A DNA stretch of 7,603 nt from an uncultured Alistipes sp. GTDB taxonomy: Bacteria; Bacteroidota; Bacteroidia; Bacteroidales; Rikenellaceae. The notes under the pieces are model-generated. The model had not been told where the DNA came from. It was given only the letters and a program-made list of their open reading frames with translations, and did not search any database. Numbering within the stretch: the stretch's first letter is position 1; each line of letters opens with the position of its first letter. A program made the translations under genes and the position numbers. Shown one piece after another: positions 7,462 through 7,603 of the stretch. The DNA lies in NCBI GenBank assembly GCA_934754975.1, contig CAKVKI010000126.1, forward strand, positions 1 through 7,603, given 5' to 3'.

Positions 7462-7492
7462 TTTGCAAAGATATAAAAAATTCCTACTTTTG
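7462..7492 (+). promoter_or_regulatory. Bacteroidetes-type promoter for the SRP RNA gene
   Basis: TTTG (7462-7465), a 19-base spacer and TACTTTTG (7485-7492) give a full match to the Bacteroidetes promoter consensus on the plus strand. Transcription is expected to start about 5-8 bases further on, near 7498, exactly where the terminal helix of the SRP RNA begins. A strong consensus suits an abundant housekeeping RNA. Confidence 0.8.
7466..7473 (-). promoter_or_regulatory. Probable -7 element of the mltG promoter
   Basis: Minus-strand TATCTTTG (7473-7466) matches TAnnTTTG exactly and lies 17 bases upstream of the mltG ATG, giving a leader of roughly 10 bases. The -33 region at the correct distance (7493-7497) is not TTTG, so the match is half of the consensus only. 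The element directly adjoins the -33 box of the divergent SRP RNA promoter. Confidence 0.5.
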
Positions 7493-7497
7493 TGCCC

Positions 7498-7592
7498 GGG
7501 TGAGTCTTATACGACCAGCTCCTACAGAATCCCCCAGGCGAGGAATCGAGCAAGGGTATGTGGTCGAGCGGTGCGATATAATCAGCTCACCC
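7498..7592 (+). ncRNA. ffs: Signal recognition particle RNA, small bacterial type (4.5S RNA)
   Basis: The segment folds into one long hairpin. GGGTGAG (7498-7504) pairs with CTCACCC (7586-7592), and CGACCA (7512-7517) pairs with TGGTCG (7561-7566). The tip is a textbook SRP domain IV: CAGG (7535-7538), a 3-bp CGA/TCG stem closed by a GGAA tetraloop (7542-7545), and AGCA (7549-7552), the symmetric internal loop bound by the M domain of Ffh. C residues at 7531-7534 face GGG at 7554-7556. The order of elements matches E. coli 4.5S RNA around its GGAA loop. The RNA works with Ffh and FtsY to target membrane proteins to the translocon. The exact 3' end is uncertain because the window ends 11 bases later with no terminator in view. 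Confidence 0.9.
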
Positions 7593-7603
7593 AACCATAA
7601 TAG

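Noticed and set aside
7449..7553. N-terminal extension of MltG to the ATG at 7553
   Set aside because: It would run through the SRP RNA gene and both promoters and put 35 odd residues before a proper MRKK membrane anchor.
1..7603. CRISPR array, insertion sequence, tRNA or phage gene
   Set aside because: I found no regularly spaced direct repeats, no transposase or integrase motif, no terminal inverted repeats and no tRNA-like cloverleaf.

Overview
The window looks like a chromosomal segment of a Bacteroidales bacterium, most likely Alistipes (Rikenellaceae) or a close relative. The signs are promoters of the Bacteroidetes type (TTTG, 19 bases, TAnnTTTG), no Shine-Dalgarno motifs before the starts, a cell-surface lipoprotein built from BACON and DUF5689-like modules, and the phylum-typical families DUF4199 and DUF4293. 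The genus is an inference from base composition and gene content.

Layout: every protein gene is on the minus strand. Bases 1-3512 are one very large lipoprotein gene that is open at the left edge, so its C-terminus is missing. It has a signal peptide, a lipobox cysteine with an acidic tail, two BACON-like domains, three DUF5689-like modules, one lectin-like/anchor-like module and one FN3-like domain. An AT-rich leader and a near-ideal Bacteroidetes promoter (3599-3629) lie in front of it. Bases 3703-3746 hold a perfect 16-bp hairpin that ends the next transcription unit. That unit reads right to left from 7448 to 3762 and contains five tightly packed genes: mltG (murein transglycosylase), a YciO-type threonylcarbamoyl-AMP synthase homologue, a DUF4199 membrane protein, a GT2 polyprenyl-phosphate-type glycosyltransferase, and a DUF4293 membrane protein. 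Gaps between them are 4 to 28 bases, so they are probably co-transcribed. Three of the five are envelope membrane proteins of unknown or partly known role, beside a peptidoglycan enzyme.

At the right edge, on the plus strand, lies the 4.5S/SRP RNA gene (ffs, about 7498-7592). It has the complete domain IV core (CAGG, GGAA tetraloop, AGCA) and its own canonical promoter, which interlocks with the start region of the divergent mltG gene.

I see no mobile element, CRISPR array, phage gene or defence system. The most interesting items are the modular surface lipoprotein, the SRP RNA with its interlocked divergent promoter, and the YciO-type protein that lacks the TsaC/Sua5 SxN signature.
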